Positions 16,858 through 25,585 of a stretch of DNA of 64,000 bases are shown here, in pieces (position 1 is the stretch's first letter; each line of letters starts with the position of its first letter). The position numbers and the translations under genes are program-made. The DNA lies in contig JAUNWY010000005.1 in assembly GCA_030540085.1 (NCBI GenBank), positions 52,911 through 116,910 of the forward strand, in the 5' to 3' direction. The notes under the pieces are model-generated. The model did no database searches. It was not told the origin of the DNA and worked only from the letters and a program-made list of their open reading frames with translations. This DNA is from Eggerthella sp. (GTDB lineage Bacteria > Actinomycetota > Coriobacteriia > Coriobacteriales > Eggerthellaceae).

Positions 16858-17754
16858 ATGAACCTTAAGTTTATTGATCGTGTAATCAAGGCGAACGAGG
16901 ATACTTTTTCTGAGGAAGACGTCAATCGTCTAAAGTACTTTTATGGCTTATGGGACGATATGGATCGCTGGTCGAAAGGCCCAACTACCGCTGAAAAGCA
17001 CTATGCGGTTCCGTCGGGCGAGGAGTTGGAAGAAGCCTGGATGGCTGATCGCCCCGTGCTCTCGTTTGCCCCTCCGAAAATCCAGAAAAGTCGTTTTGCG
17101 GCGATATGCTATAGCCTTCGCGAATACGTTTGCGACGAGGGGGGATTGAGCGAAGAAGACGCCAAGGCGCTTCGTGAAGTTAACTTTCGTTCGCTGGTTG
17201 AACAAGAGGATATGGAGCTTGCGGCAAGCGACCCTGAGGCATTTATTGGGGGATTGCTTTCTAATGCTTACGAGCAGGAAATTCCTTCTGCCGCAGCTCA
17301 CATGGTCGCTATGGTTGGCATGATGGCCTTGCGTGTTGACTTGGAACTCGTGGCAAAAGCTGTGGTAAAAGAACAGCGCAAGATCAACAAAATGAACCAT
17401 AATCCGCTTTCTTGCCCCGTGTGCGGAAGCACACCCGCATTGGCTAAAGTAGGTGGCGAAAGCCCTACTGATGGTCGTGGTCGAACACTGTATTGTCAGC
17501 AATGTGGAACCGAATGGGCATTCGAGCGCATTCGCTGTGCACGTTGTGGTTCACAGAACCCTCAGCATCTTCACTACTTCAACGTTGAGGGCGATGATGC
17601 TCATCGCATTCACAAGTGCGATGAATGCAACGGCTATATTCGCACGGTGTTCATCGAGGATGCTTTGCGCCCGTTCTCTTACGAGGTAGAGGAAGTGGTA
17701 ACCGCAAAGCTTGATGCTATTGCCCGTGACCCAAAGTTCCAGACGCAAGAGTAG
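16858..17754 (+). CDS. fdhE: FdhE, formate dehydrogenase maturation protein
   Basis: A 298-residue protein matching FdhE, which assists maturation of Tat-exported formate dehydrogenase. The C-terminal half is a rubredoxin-like metal-binding region with four CxxC pairs: SCPVCGS, YCQQCGT, RCARCGS and KCDECNG. The N-terminal half is helical. It lies 150 bases after the fdnGHI operon, has its own spacing region, and is followed directly by a terminator. Its presence supports an exported, Mo-containing Sec enzyme as client. Confidence 0.93.
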   Translation: MNLKFIDRVIKANEDTFSEEDVNRLKYFYGLWDDMDRWSKGPTTAEKHYAVPSGEELEEAWMADRPVLSFAPPKIQKSRFAAICYSLREYVCDEGGLSEEDAKALREVNFRSLVEQEDMELAASDPEAFIGGLLSNAYEQEIPSAAAHMVAMVGMMALRVDLELVAKAVVKEQRKINKMNHNPLSCPVCGSTPALAKVGGESPTDGRGRTLYCQQCGTEWAFERIRCARCGSQNPQHLHYFNVEGDDAHRIHKCDECNGYIRTVFIEDALRPFSYEVEEVVTAKLDAIARDPKFQTQE

Positions 17755-17772
17755 TATTGAAGCATAGACTTG

Positions 17773-17800
17773 AAGGCGACCATGAAGGTCGCCTTTTTTT
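17773..17800 (+). terminator. Terminator after fdhE
   Basis: AAGGCGACC at 17773-17781 and GGTCGCCTT at 17787-17795 form a 9-base stem with a 5-base loop, running into seven T. This rules out an upstream start for the next gene, which would have to cross the terminator. Confidence 0.92.
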
Positions 17801-17825
17801 ATTTGTCGGTAGTTGGAGGACTGTG

Positions 17826-18752
17826 TTGATCAACCTGGCCGAAGAGTGGCGAAGGCTCGATGGGCGCCGTCGCAAGCCTGACTCCCAAGAGCATTGGGAC
17901 GAGCGCGCGAAATCGTTTTCATTCAAAGACACCCCTGATGCTTACCTGCAATCTTTTATTTCCAAAGCGGACATTACCGGCAAAGAATCCGTGCTTGACA
18001 TGGGCTGCGGAACAGGCTCGCTTGCCGTTGCCCTTGCCGCTTTGGGCTGTTCGGTTGTTGCTGCCGATTTCAGCAAAGGGATGCTTGATCGCCTGTGTTC
18101 GAAAGCAGCAGAGCGGGGGATGCTTTGGGAAAGGGGAACGTCTGGATTTGGTTCGGGCGGCTTTCCTGCTGGCGATTTTGAAGCATGTCCCTCTGAGGTT
18201 CAGGCGGGGAAGATTCTCCCTCTTCTCATGAGCTGGGAAGACGACTGGGCGAACTATGGTTTGGAGCAAGGTTCGGTCGATGTGGCTGTCGCATCGCGTT
18301 CGGTGATCACCCACGATTTGGAGGATTCGCTGCAGAAGCTTTCCGCGGTTGCTCGCGAAAGAGTATGCGTAACCGTCGGCACAGGCGTTTCCCCTCGTGT
18401 CGATATGCGCGTTGCTCGTGCGATGGGTTTAGAGCTTGAGCGACACAATGATGCCTTATTCGTGTTTGGTATTGCTTCCAACTTAGGATATGAGCCCACC
18501 GTTTCTTACATCCATTCGCCCAGAAGCAAGTCATATATTTCACCTGATGAGGCATATTATTCTTTGTTGAAAACAAGAGACTATCTTGCTGATACGGCCG
18601 ATCAGATAAGCGTCGAGGAAAGTGCTTGTCGTTTACGTAATTTCCTCGCTGACCATTTGGTTGAAATCGAGGAAGACGACACTAAGCGGTGGACGCTTGA
18701 TCAGCCACGAGTTGTTCCCTGGGCATTTATCAGTTGGGATGTGAGCAGTTGA
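17826..18752 (+). CDS. Class I SAM-dependent methyltransferase of unknown substrate
   Basis: A 308-residue protein with the Rossmann methyltransferase core: motif I SVLDMGCGTGSLAVALA near residue 56, followed by GCSVVAADFSKGMLDRLC. A long insert follows (residues 100-145) before VDVAVASRSVITHDLEDSL. The start is placed at TTG 17826, 6 bases after GGAGG; GTG 17823 is also possible. The longer open frame upstream spans the fdhE terminator and is rejected. It stands between fdhE and an FmdE-family gene, which suggests a role in the formate dehydrogenase or Mo-cofactor programme, but nothing in the sequence names the substrate. Confidence 0.85.
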   Translation: MINLAEEWRRLDGRRRKPDSQEHWDERAKSFSFKDTPDAYLQSFISKADITGKESVLDMGCGTGSLAVALAALGCSVVAADFSKGMLDRLCSKAAERGMLWERGTSGFGSGGFPAGDFEACPSEVQAGKILPLLMSWEDDWANYGLEQGSVDVAVASRSVITHDLEDSLQKLSAVARERVCVTVGTGVSPRVDMRVARAMGLELERHNDALFVFGIASNLGYEPTVSYIHSPRSKSYISPDEAYYSLLKTRDYLADTADQISVEESACRLRNFLADHLVEIEEDDTKRWTLDQPRVVPWAFISWDVSS

Positions 18753-18878
18753 TTTCACTTGTAGCTGTTGCTTCGGTGGGATCCCGACTCCTCTTATTCT
18801 GGGTGCGATGAGTTATTTGCTCTGAATTGGTTAATGTTATTTGGCTGTATCGGCAATGAAACGCAGAAAGGATACTGC

Positions 18879-19430
18879 ATGAGGTCGTTTGAGGAAGATC
18901 TGAGCCGCGCGATTACCTTCCATGGTCATCTGTGCGGTGGTCAAATAACGGGTGTGCGTATGGCGCGTTATGCGTTGAAGTATTTCGGCATTGAGGACCC
19001 TGATCATTACCGTGATCTGATTGTTTATGTAGAATGTGATCGTTGTCTTACGGATGCGATTATGGTGGTTACCGGTTGTCATCCTGGTAAACGCCGCATG
19101 AAATGCTTGGATTTTGGCAAGCAGGCGGCGACGTTTTTTGACTTGAATCGCAATGAGGCAATTCGATTGGTGAACGTGAGCGAAAAGTGCCCAAAGGGCG
19201 AGGATACGAAAGCGTGGTTTGCTGCTCGTAGCGACGAGGATTTGTTCAGCGTTCAGAAAGTAGCTGTTAATTACACCGACCTTGATGCTCCGGGAAAGCC
19301 TCATTCCCATGTGATTTGCGCAGTTTGCGGTGAAGAGGTTACTGATGGCCGAGAAGTGAAAACGGGCTGCGGAAAGGCTATCTGCAGAAGTTGCGCCGGA
19401 CAGGCATATTACGAAGTGCTGCAGCCTTAG
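18879..19430 (+). CDS. FmdE-family protein with C-terminal zinc ribbon
   Basis: A 183-residue FmdE-family protein. Conserved features are the N-terminal FHGHLCGGQITGVRMA, VYVECDRCLTDAIMVVTGCH and PGKRRMKCLDFGKQA. The C-terminus adds a zinc ribbon, ICAVCGEEVTDG...CGKAICRSCAG. FmdE was named from the formylmethanofuran dehydrogenase operon, but most bacterial members sit beside molybdoenzyme genes and have unknown function. The ATG at 18879 follows AGAAAGGATACTGC. The position between formate dehydrogenase maturation and moeA fits a role in molybdenum-cofactor handling. Confidence 0.88.
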   Translation: MRSFEEDLSRAITFHGHLCGGQITGVRMARYALKYFGIEDPDHYRDLIVYVECDRCLTDAIMVVTGCHPGKRRMKCLDFGKQAATFFDLNRNEAIRLVNVSEKCPKGEDTKAWFAARSDEDLFSVQKVAVNYTDLDAPGKPHSHVICAVCGEEVTDGREVKTGCGKAICRSCAGQAYYEVLQP

Positions 19431-19540
19431 GGGAATGGACCGTTCTGCGTTCCCCAGCGCAGGGCTGCGACAACCGTAAGCTGTTGTGGCTAGAGGTCCC
19501 CCCTCATTTCCTTTTGAAATCCCCCAACGAAAGGATTCTT

Positions 19541-20809
19541 ATGAACCCCAATGAAATGATGAGCGTTGAAGAAGCGCTTGATTGTGTGCTTTCTCATGTT
19601 GCGCCCCTTGAGGTCGAAACCGTTTCGCTGCTCGATGCGGTTGGACGCGTTGTTGCCGAAGATTTGATAAGCGATTGCGATATCACCCCGTTTGACCATG
19701 CGGCAATGGATGGTTTTGCGGTTCGTGTAGCCGATCTGGCGAACGCATCCGAGGACTCGCCTGTTTCTTTGCAGGTGGTGGGGGAAGTGCCTGCTGGGTC
19801 TGTCTTCAACGGAGAAATTGGCTTCGGCGAAGCTGTGCGCATTATGACGGGCGCTCCTGTGCCGGATGGCGCAGATGCGGTCGTGAAATACGAAATCGTC
19901 GATTACCTTGGCGGTGACGGAAGACAGGGGAGTGCCGTTTCGTTTTCTCAGCCAGCAGCTCCTTTTGAAAACATCCGCGCTAAAGGTGAAGAGATAGCGC
20001 AGGGGGAGGTTGCTATCCATGCGGGTGAGGTGGTAAGTGCTGCTGGTGTCGGGTTCTTAGCAAGTTGCGGCGTTACGACAGTTCCGGTACATCGTCGTCC
20101 GCGCGTTGCTATTATCCCTATCGGCTCCGAGTTGTTGACCCCGAAAGAGCCATTCCGCCCTGGGTGTATTCGCGATAGCAATTCGTATGCTATGGCGGCA
20201 TGTGTTGCCCAAACTGGGGGTATTCCCGCTCAGCTGATGATTGTCCCCGATAAAGAAGAGTGTTTGGCGCGCTCCATCAAACTTGCTGCAGAAGATTACG
20301 ATTTCATTATCACTACTGGCGGGGCTTCTAATGGCGATTACGATTTCATCAAACCCGTAGTTGAGGATTTGGGTGAGCTCTACATGACATTGGTGAACAT
20401 GCGCCCTGGTAAGGCGCAGACTTTCGGCATGGTGGATGGTACTCCGGTTTTCGGCTTGCCGGGAAATCCTGCGGCAGCTTACTGCGGTTTTGAGGTTTTG
20501 ATCCGCCAGGCGTTGCGCAAGATGCAGGGTTATTCTTCTGTTGGCCGTCCGTTGGTTAAGGCTCGTTTGGTAGGCGATCGTAAAAAACGCGATCCGCGTC
20601 GCATTTACCTGCGTGCCTCGCTTTCTCGAAACGAGGAAGGCGTTCTTTGTGTGGTGCCCGCAAAGAACCAGAGTTCGGGTTTGTTCAGCACTCTCCATCG
20701 GGCAAACTGCCTGGCAATACTCCCAGAGGGTACCGACCAGAACCCTGTTCCCGATGGCACCCTTATCGATTGCCTATTGCTTGATGTTGAAGAAGGAACG
20801 GTGCTGTAG
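19541..20809 (+). CDS. moeA: Molybdopterin molybdotransferase MoeA
   Basis: A 422-residue MoeA that inserts molybdate into adenylylated molybdopterin. The four-domain layout is complete. Conserved segments are CDITPFDHAAMDGFAVR near residue 46, RIMTGAPVPDGADAVV near 99, TTGGASNGDYDFIKPVV near 259, and the RPGKAQTFGMVDGTPVFGLP glycine loop near 287. The ATG at 19541 follows AAAGGATTCTT. Its stop codon abuts the mogA start (TAGATG), so the two are coupled. Confidence 0.95.
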   Translation: MNPNEMMSVEEALDCVLSHVAPLEVETVSLLDAVGRVVAEDLISDCDITPFDHAAMDGFAVRVADLANASEDSPVSLQVVGEVPAGSVFNGEIGFGEAVRIMTGAPVPDGADAVVKYEIVDYLGGDGRQGSAVSFSQPAAPFENIRAKGEEIAQGEVAIHAGEVVSAAGVGFLASCGVTTVPVHRRPRVAIIPIGSELLTPKEPFRPGCIRDSNSYAMAACVAQTGGIPAQLMIVPDKEECLARSIKLAAEDYDFIITTGGASNGDYDFIKPVVEDLGELYMTLVNMRPGKAQTFGMVDGTPVFGLPGNPAAAYCGFEVLIRQALRKMQGYSSVGRPLVKARLVGDRKKRDPRRIYLRASLSRNEEGVLCVVPAKNQSSGLFSTLHRANCLAILPEGTDQNPVPDGTLIDCLLLDVEEGTVL

Positions 20810-21280
20810 ATGATCACGTTTGCTGTTATTACCTGCTCTGATACGCGTAGTGAAAAGGAAGATACCGCCGGCGCGCTGCTTCGAGAGCTTATTGCCGATC
20901 AAGGGTGGCAATGCGCTGCGTATGACGTGGTAAAAGACGAGCGCCCTGAAATAGCAGCCGCCATTGTTCGGGCCGCAGATGAGAGCAAGGTTGATGTGGT
21001 GCTCACGTGTGGTGGCACGGGTTTGAGCCTGAGGGATGTGACGCCTGAGGCGACGCGTGATGTGTGCGAGCGAGAAGTGCCTGGCATTGCCGAGGGCATG
21101 AGGGCGCACAGCCTTTCCATTACGCCGCGGGCAATGCTCTCGCGCGCATTGTCCATGCAACGTGGCACAACATTGGTAATTAATTTGCCGGGAAGTAAAA
21201 AAGCCGCCCAGGAGAACTGGGACGGCATTGTTGAGGTTTTGCCCCATGCCGTTTCTATGATGCATGGGGGCGGGCATTAA
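20810..21280 (+). CDS. mogA: Molybdopterin adenylyltransferase MogA
   Basis: A 156-residue MogA/MoaB-type protein that adenylylates molybdopterin before MoeA acts. The signature TCGGTGLSLRDVTPEAT is near residue 65 and NLPGSKKAAQENWDGI near residue 124. It starts right after moeA and converges on moaC with only six bases between their stops. MogA is preferred over MoaB because it is partnered with moeA. Confidence 0.92.
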   Translation: MITFAVITCSDTRSEKEDTAGALLRELIADQGWQCAAYDVVKDERPEIAAAIVRAADESKVDVVLTCGGTGLSLRDVTPEATRDVCEREVPGIAEGMRAHSLSITPRAMLSRALSMQRGTTLVINLPGSKKAAQENWDGIVEVLPHAVSMMHGGGH

Positions 21281-21286
21281 TCAGTT

Positions 21287-21784
21287 CTAAGCTCTGTTCC
21301 ATGTGCCGGTTTTTCCGCCTTCTTTATGAAGTAGGCGAACCGCATCGATTTCCATTCCGCGATCGATTGCTTTGCACATGTCGTATACGGTTAGCCCCGT
21401 TACGCTTACTGCGGTTAGCGCCTCCATTTCCACACCGGTTTTACCGACGAGCGAACAGGTTGCTGTTAGGTGGATGCCACAGCGACCGTCTTCGCGCTCC
21501 TCGGCATGCTGCGGCGTGCACTTTACCTCAACTTTGGTAAGAGCCAACGGATGGCAGAGGGGTATAAGGTTGCTGGTTTGTTTGGCTGCCATTATGCCGG
21601 CTATACGTGCGGCTGCCAGCACATCACCCTTTTTCGCGCTGCCGCTTTCGATGACCGCGAGGGTTTCGGGCTGCATGGCAACGAAGCCTTCTGCGATGGC
21701 GGTTCGCTTGGTTTCTACCTTTTCTGAGACATCGACCATACGGGCGTCGCCTTCGGCATCGATATGGGTAAGTTGTTGGGTCAT
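21287..21784 (-). CDS. moaC: Cyclic pyranopterin monophosphate synthase MoaC
   Basis: A 165-residue MoaC, which with MoaA turns GTP into cyclic pyranopterin monophosphate. The signatures [15 protein letters not shown] near residue 75 and [20 protein letters not shown] near residue 118 are intact. The ribosome site CAAGGAG is 6 to 7 bases before the ATG. It lies downstream of moaA on the same strand, separated from it by a long perfect inverted repeat. Confidence 0.95.
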   Translation of the reverse strand: MTQQLTHIDAEGDARMVDVSEKVETKRTAIAEGFVAMQPETLAVIESGSAKKGDVLAAARIAGIMAAKQTSNLIPLCHPLALTKVEVKCTPQHAEEREDGRCGIHLTATCSLVGKTGVEMEALTAVSVTGLTVYDMCKAIDRGMEIDAVRLLHKEGGKTGTWNRA

Positions 21785-21800
21785 ATGATTCTCCTTGAGT

Positions 21801-21866
21801 GGGAAAATAGGGACAGGTACCAGATTCCCGTTAAAGTGGGAATCTGGTACCTGTCCCTATTTTCCC
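21801..21866. repeat. Perfect 29-base inverted repeat between moaA and moaC
   Basis: Arms 21801-21829 and 21838-21866 are exact complements, separated by 8 bases. The outer end is GGGAAAATAGGGACAGGTAC, and the inner end of the arm reads CAGATTCCC. It starts 2 bases beyond the moaA stop and lies 16 bases before the moaC start. The perfect arms suggest a small mobile palindromic repeat or a terminator-like element of recent origin. Confidence 0.95.
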
Positions 21867-21868
21867 TT

Positions 21869-22867
21869 TTAGCCGCCGACTTGGCTCATCATGCGGCGGG
21901 TTCCTACGCGATGTTCATGGCCGCTTGGCTTATGGGACAGCGCTGCCTTGAATACTGAAAGCACCTCTTCTTCGCTGCCTTTCCGAAGCGCACTGCGAAT
22001 ATCGTACTCGGTGTCGCTGAATAAGCAGGGTTTTATCTTGCCATCGGCGGTAAGGCGCAAGCGGTTGCAGCTTGCGCAGAAGTGGTTTGAGATTGCCGAT
22101 ATCACGCCGATGGTTCCTTGGGCGCCGGGAAGTCGATAGTACTGCGCCGGACCCCAGCCGTCGGGTGTGGCCACAGTGGGCTGAAGCTTTCCCAATCCTA
22201 TGGACTGCGCTTGGATGTTGATGGTTTCGATAATCTCCTTTGCGGGGACAACATCGTCTGGCCCCCATCCGCAACCACCGCAGTCTTCTCCACTTCCGAT
22301 AGGCATGTATTCGATAAAGCGAACATGCAAGGGGGCATCAACCGTTAGACGGGCAAAAGAAAGAAGATCCTGGTTTAAGCTGCGGACGACAACCGTATTG
22401 AGTTTGACGGGGGAAAGGCCCGCCGAGAGGGCCGCTTCTATACCTTTAAGGGCATCATTCAGGTTACCAAGCCTGGTAATGAAGCGGTATTGTTCCGCGT
22501 CTAGCGTGTCCAGCGATATGTTTACGCGGGAAAGGCCCGCAGCTTTCAAATCAGCTGCCATCTCGGGCAGGAGTATTGCATTGGTGGTCAGTGCGACGCT
22601 TTCGATGCCAGGGGTTTGCGCGGTTCGCTCAATGAGGCCCGAAAGCCCCTTGCGAACGGTTGGCTCTCCGCCGGTGAAGCGGATGTGCCTAATCCCGAGC
22701 TGTGATGCGCATTCGATTGCTTTATGGACTTCCTCGAGGGTTAGTATGCTTTCGTGGGGAATGCTCTTAACGCCATGCTCGGGCATGCAGTAGATGCAGC
22801 GCAAGTTGCAGCGGTCGGTTAGCGATATGCGCAGATAGTCGATTTGTCTTCCCTGACCATCTTTCAT
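21869..22867 (-). CDS. moaA: GTP 3',8-cyclase MoaA (radical SAM)
   Basis: A 332-residue radical-SAM enzyme, first step of molybdopterin synthesis. The radical-SAM motif SLTDRCNLRCIYCMPEHGV is at residues 16-34. The C-terminal cluster motif FCASCNRLRLTADGKIKPC is near residue 266. The protein ends in GG (SQVGG), as needed for MoaA activity. GAAAGGAGACGCC precedes the ATG. Only 64 bases separate it from modC on the same strand, so the mod and moa genes may be cotranscribed leftwards. Confidence 0.95.
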   Translation of the reverse strand: MKDGQGRQIDYLRISLTDRCNLRCIYCMPEHGVKSIPHESILTLEEVHKAIECASQLGIRHIRFTGGEPTVRKGLSGLIERTAQTPGIESVALTTNAILLPEMAADLKAAGLSRVNISLDTLDAEQYRFITRLGNLNDALKGIEAALSAGLSPVKLNTVVVRSLNQDLLSFARLTVDAPLHVRFIEYMPIGSGEDCGGCGWGPDDVVPAKEIIETINIQAQSIGLGKLQPTVATPDGWGPAQYYRLPGAQGTIGVISAISNHFCASCNRLRLTADGKIKPCLFSDTEYDIRSALRKGSEEEVLSVFKAALSHKPSGHEHRVGTRRMMSQVGG

Positions 22868-22931
22868 GGCGTCTCCTTTCGGGTGATAGTGGTATGTGGT
22901 TGAGCTGTTGGACGTAGCCGTGTTGGTACGG

Positions 22932-24056
22932 CTATTTGGATACGAGGTAAACCTTATCGGAAGGGATGCGGATCAGAAGTACTTCATCTTTGACTGGTAG
23001 CTTTTCTTCGGGCACCTTCAATTTGTCGACGCGCCAGAATAAGTGCTGTTCAAGGTATTTCATCTCATTTTCAGTTTGCTCAACTACAGGGTCTGAGCCT
23101 GGCGTACGGTCCAGGAATTCCAGCAGTACTGAACGATCAAAACGCGAGTCGCTCGTGCGGACAACCCGAACACGATAGGTGTTCCGCCCTGGCTCTTCCG
23201 CGCGTTCCAGAAAGAATGCTCGAACTCCCATGTAAGTTAGGTTCTCCGGTGCGGGCTTATCGGTTTCCACTTCGATGCCCCAGGCGGGTAGGAATATTCG
23301 ATGGGCGTCAACCTGATGGGCAAAGGTTGTGTTCTTGCAGCCAGAGAGTCTGATGCTTGCTGCTGATTGGGGGTTGTTGACCAAATTGCTGCCCGTGCTC
23401 ACCTCCATGACGTGCCCTTTTTCGATTACGGCAATACGGTCGCAAAAACGCAGTGCCTCATCGATGTCGTGGCTAACGTACAGAATTGTTCCGTGGAAGG
23501 TTTCGAACAGTCCAGCCAGGTTCTGCTCCAATACGCCTTTTAAATGCGCATCGAGGGCAGAGAAAGGCTCATCAAGCATAAGGATGTCAGGTTTTGCTGC
23601 AAGCATGCGGGCCAAGGCAACGCGCTGTTGTTGCCCTCCAGAAAGTTGCGAGGGGTATCGTTTGCCGAATCCGTCTAAGCCAAAGCGCTTCAGCTCAGCG
23701 TTTACTTGAGCGTTGCGTTCTTCCTTGGGCAGTTTTCGGTCAATACCCGCCGCCACATTTTCTGCCACGGTTAAGTTGGGGAACAGCATATAGTTTTGGA
23801 ACAGCAGAGCGGTTTTGCGTTCTTGAGGGGAAAGGTTCACTGTGGGGCGTTTCCCGGCTTCCCGCTCAAAGAACGTTTTTCCGTTCACCACGATCTTTCC
23901 CTCATCAGGGGTTTCGATGCCGGCAATACATCTCATGGTAAGGCTTTTTCCACAACCCGATTCGCCCAGCCAGCCTATGGTTTCGTTTCCTGCTTCAATA
24001 TCTACGTCAAGGGTAAATGCGGGGAAGCTCTTTTTTATGGATACGGAAAGGCTCAT
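22932..24056 (-). CDS. modC: Molybdate ABC transporter ATP-binding protein
   Basis: A 374-residue ABC ATPase. Walker A is GWLGESGCGKSLTMRCIAG, the signature is LSGGQQQRVALARMLAAK, Walker B is PDILMLDEPFSALD, and the switch His is in YVSHDIDEAL. The C-terminal part (from about residue 245) is a regulatory region of the MOP/TOBE size, which in ModC senses molybdate; I see no clear motif in it. The start overlaps the end of modB by four bases (ATGA), so the two are coupled. Confidence 0.93.
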   Translation of the reverse strand: MSLSVSIKKSFPAFTLDVDIEAGNETIGWLGESGCGKSLTMRCIAGIETPDEGKIVVNGKTFFEREAGKRPTVNLSPQERKTALLFQNYMLFPNLTVAENVAAGIDRKLPKEERNAQVNAELKRFGLDGFGKRYPSQLSGGQQQRVALARMLAAKPDILMLDEPFSALDAHLKGVLEQNLAGLFETFHGTILYVSHDIDEALRFCDRIAVIEKGHVMEVSTGSNLVNNPQSAASIRLSGCKNTTFAHQVDAHRIFLPAWGIEVETDKPAPENLTYMGVRAFFLERAEEPGRNTYRVRVVRTSDSRFDRSVLLEFLDRTPGSDPVVEQTENEMKYLEQHLFWRVDKLKVPEEKLPVKDEVLLIRIPSDKVYLVSK

Positions 24057-25483
24057 TGCTTAGCTCCCTTACGGTATTTGGTAGTGCGGTTGCTCCACAA
24101 GTTGATGAACAAAATCACGATGAAGCTGAATCCAATAACGATCGCGGTCCAGAACCAGGCAACACCATCATTTCCATTCATCCATTCGAAGTAAATTGCG
24201 ATGGGGATAGTGCGGGTGATGCCCAGATAGTTGCCCGCCAAGAACAACGTTGCGCCGAATTCACCGAGCGCACGTGCAAATGCGAGCACGGTTCCGGCGG
24301 CAATGCTGCTCCAGGAAAGGGGGAGCATCAATTTCAGGAAGATGCGTGTATTGCTCCATCCCAAGGTGCGAGCTGCATCGAGCATATTGGTATCGAGGTT
24401 TTCAAAAGCACCCAGGGCGCTTCGATACATCAAGGGGAATGCAACCACTACCGCGGCGATAACCGTTGCGGGCCAGCTGAAGATAAGGGGGAATCCGATA
24501 TCGATAAAGAAGCTGCCGAAGGCGGTATTCCTGCCACAGAGATACAGCAGGATAAAGCCGCATACGGTTGGGGGAAGCACCATGGGGATGGTGAATATGC
24601 TGTCGGCGATGTTCTTCGCTTTTTGCGAAAGGTGAAGACACCAATAAGCAGCCAGCAAGCCAAGAATGAAGATGAAAACGATGGCAACGCCAGTGGTTTT
24701 AAGGGTTACCCACAGAGGGCTCCAGTCGAGCTCGGAGAGGAATTTGCCCGCTGCGGCAATTCCTGTGGCCCCTTCGTTCACGGTAACCTCATTTGCGGGG
24801 GCCAGTCGACCAAAATCGGCAAAGGAGGGTTTGAAGTAGTTTGGGTTGTCACTGTCGGTAAGATCGGACCCGTCGATGCCTATAACGCTGGCATACACAT
24901 TTCCATTTATTTCGTGATCGAATGCGAAACGGATATTGCCCATCTCGTAGGTTGGGTTGCTTGTGAAGTACCAAGTGCTGATTCGGGAAAGAGGAATAGA
25001 GCCTGCTGCCGTTTCACCGTCGAGCGCACAGAAATAGTTTTTAAGCAGGGCTTTATCGTTCTCGTCATCGATATCGATACCAAGAGTCTGTGCTGCTTGG
25101 GCGGGAACGTAAGCAACTGCATAGGATTCAGAGGCAATAAGCTGAAAGAATTCGCCCGCTTTATTCCCTACCAAATACGAATAACCGTAATACGTTCCAT
25201 CGATAGCGCGATTCGACCCTTTTTGGGCATGTGAGAAATCGCAAATTGCGTAAGAGGAGCCCTCAATCGCTGCGCTGGTTGCATCTTCCGATACGCTAAC
25301 TTTTGCCGATTCTTCGTTCTCGGGGGAAGGAGTCTGGGAATTGGTGGTTTTAGGGGTTTGGGGAGTATCAACATCGCCCAAAGCCTCATCGGCATATGCC
25401 TTGCAGGGGAGCAACGCTGTCATCAAACCCAGTATCAGCATGAATAAGCAGGTGGTGTGCATTATGCATCGTTTTGCATTCAT
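24053..25483 (-). CDS. modB: Molybdate ABC permease with a large N-terminal extracytoplasmic domain
   Basis: A 476-residue protein; ModB permeases are normally about 220-230 residues. Residues 1-32 look like a signal peptide or anchor (CLFMLILGLMTALLPCKAYA). Residues 33-240 are hydrophilic and unrelated to anything I recognise: a Pro/Thr/Ser/Glu-rich linker, then a Tyr-rich folded region. The permease starts near residue 255 with WVTLKTTGVAIVFIFILGLL and holds the ABC docking loop ALGAFENLDTNMLDAARTLG and GEFGATLFLAGN. The extra domain faces outside and could help capture substrate from ModA. It is one continuous frame. Confidence 0.9.
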   Translation of the reverse strand: MNAKRCIMHTTCLFMLILGLMTALLPCKAYADEALGDVDTPQTPKTTNSQTPSPENEESAKVSVSEDATSAAIEGSSYAICDFSHAQKGSNRAIDGTYYGYSYLVGNKAGEFFQLIASESYAVAYVPAQAAQTLGIDIDDENDKALLKNYFCALDGETAAGSIPLSRISTWYFTSNPTYEMGNIRFAFDHEINGNVYASVIGIDGSDLTDSDNPNYFKPSFADFGRLAPANEVTVNEGATGIAAAGKFLSELDWSPLWVTLKTTGVAIVFIFILGLLAAYWCLHLSQKAKNIADSIFTIPMVLPPTVCGFILLYLCGRNTAFGSFFIDIGFPLIFSWPATVIAAVVVAFPLMYRSALGAFENLDTNMLDAARTLGWSNTRIFLKLMLPLSWSSIAAGTVLAFARALGEFGATLFLAGNYLGITRTIPIAIYFEWMNGNDGVAWFWTAIVIGFSFIVILFINLWSNRTTKYRKGAKQ

Positions 25484-25522
25484 GGGGGATCCTCATCTGA
25501 AAAGGTAGCGTATCGAAAAATG

Positions 25523-25552
25523 GGAGATGGGCGTTACTGCACGCCCATCTCC
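25523..25552 (-). terminator. Hairpin between modA and modB
   Basis: GGAGATGGGCG at 25523-25533 pairs with CGCCCATCTCC at 25542-25552. On the minus strand it is followed by CATTTTTCG. It lies between modA and the downstream modBC genes and would let the binding protein be made in excess. Confidence 0.7.
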
Positions 25553-25585
25553 AGGAAAAGGTGAAGTTGAAGTGGCGTTTGCAGC

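Noticed and set aside
17757..17825. Upstream start for the methyltransferase
   Set aside because: It would translate through the fdhE terminator, and the ribosome site GGAGG lies at 17815-17819.
24017..25234. Long plus-strand open frame opposite modBC
   Set aside because: It is antisense to modB and the end of modC, which have clear motifs; composition reflects the opposite strand.
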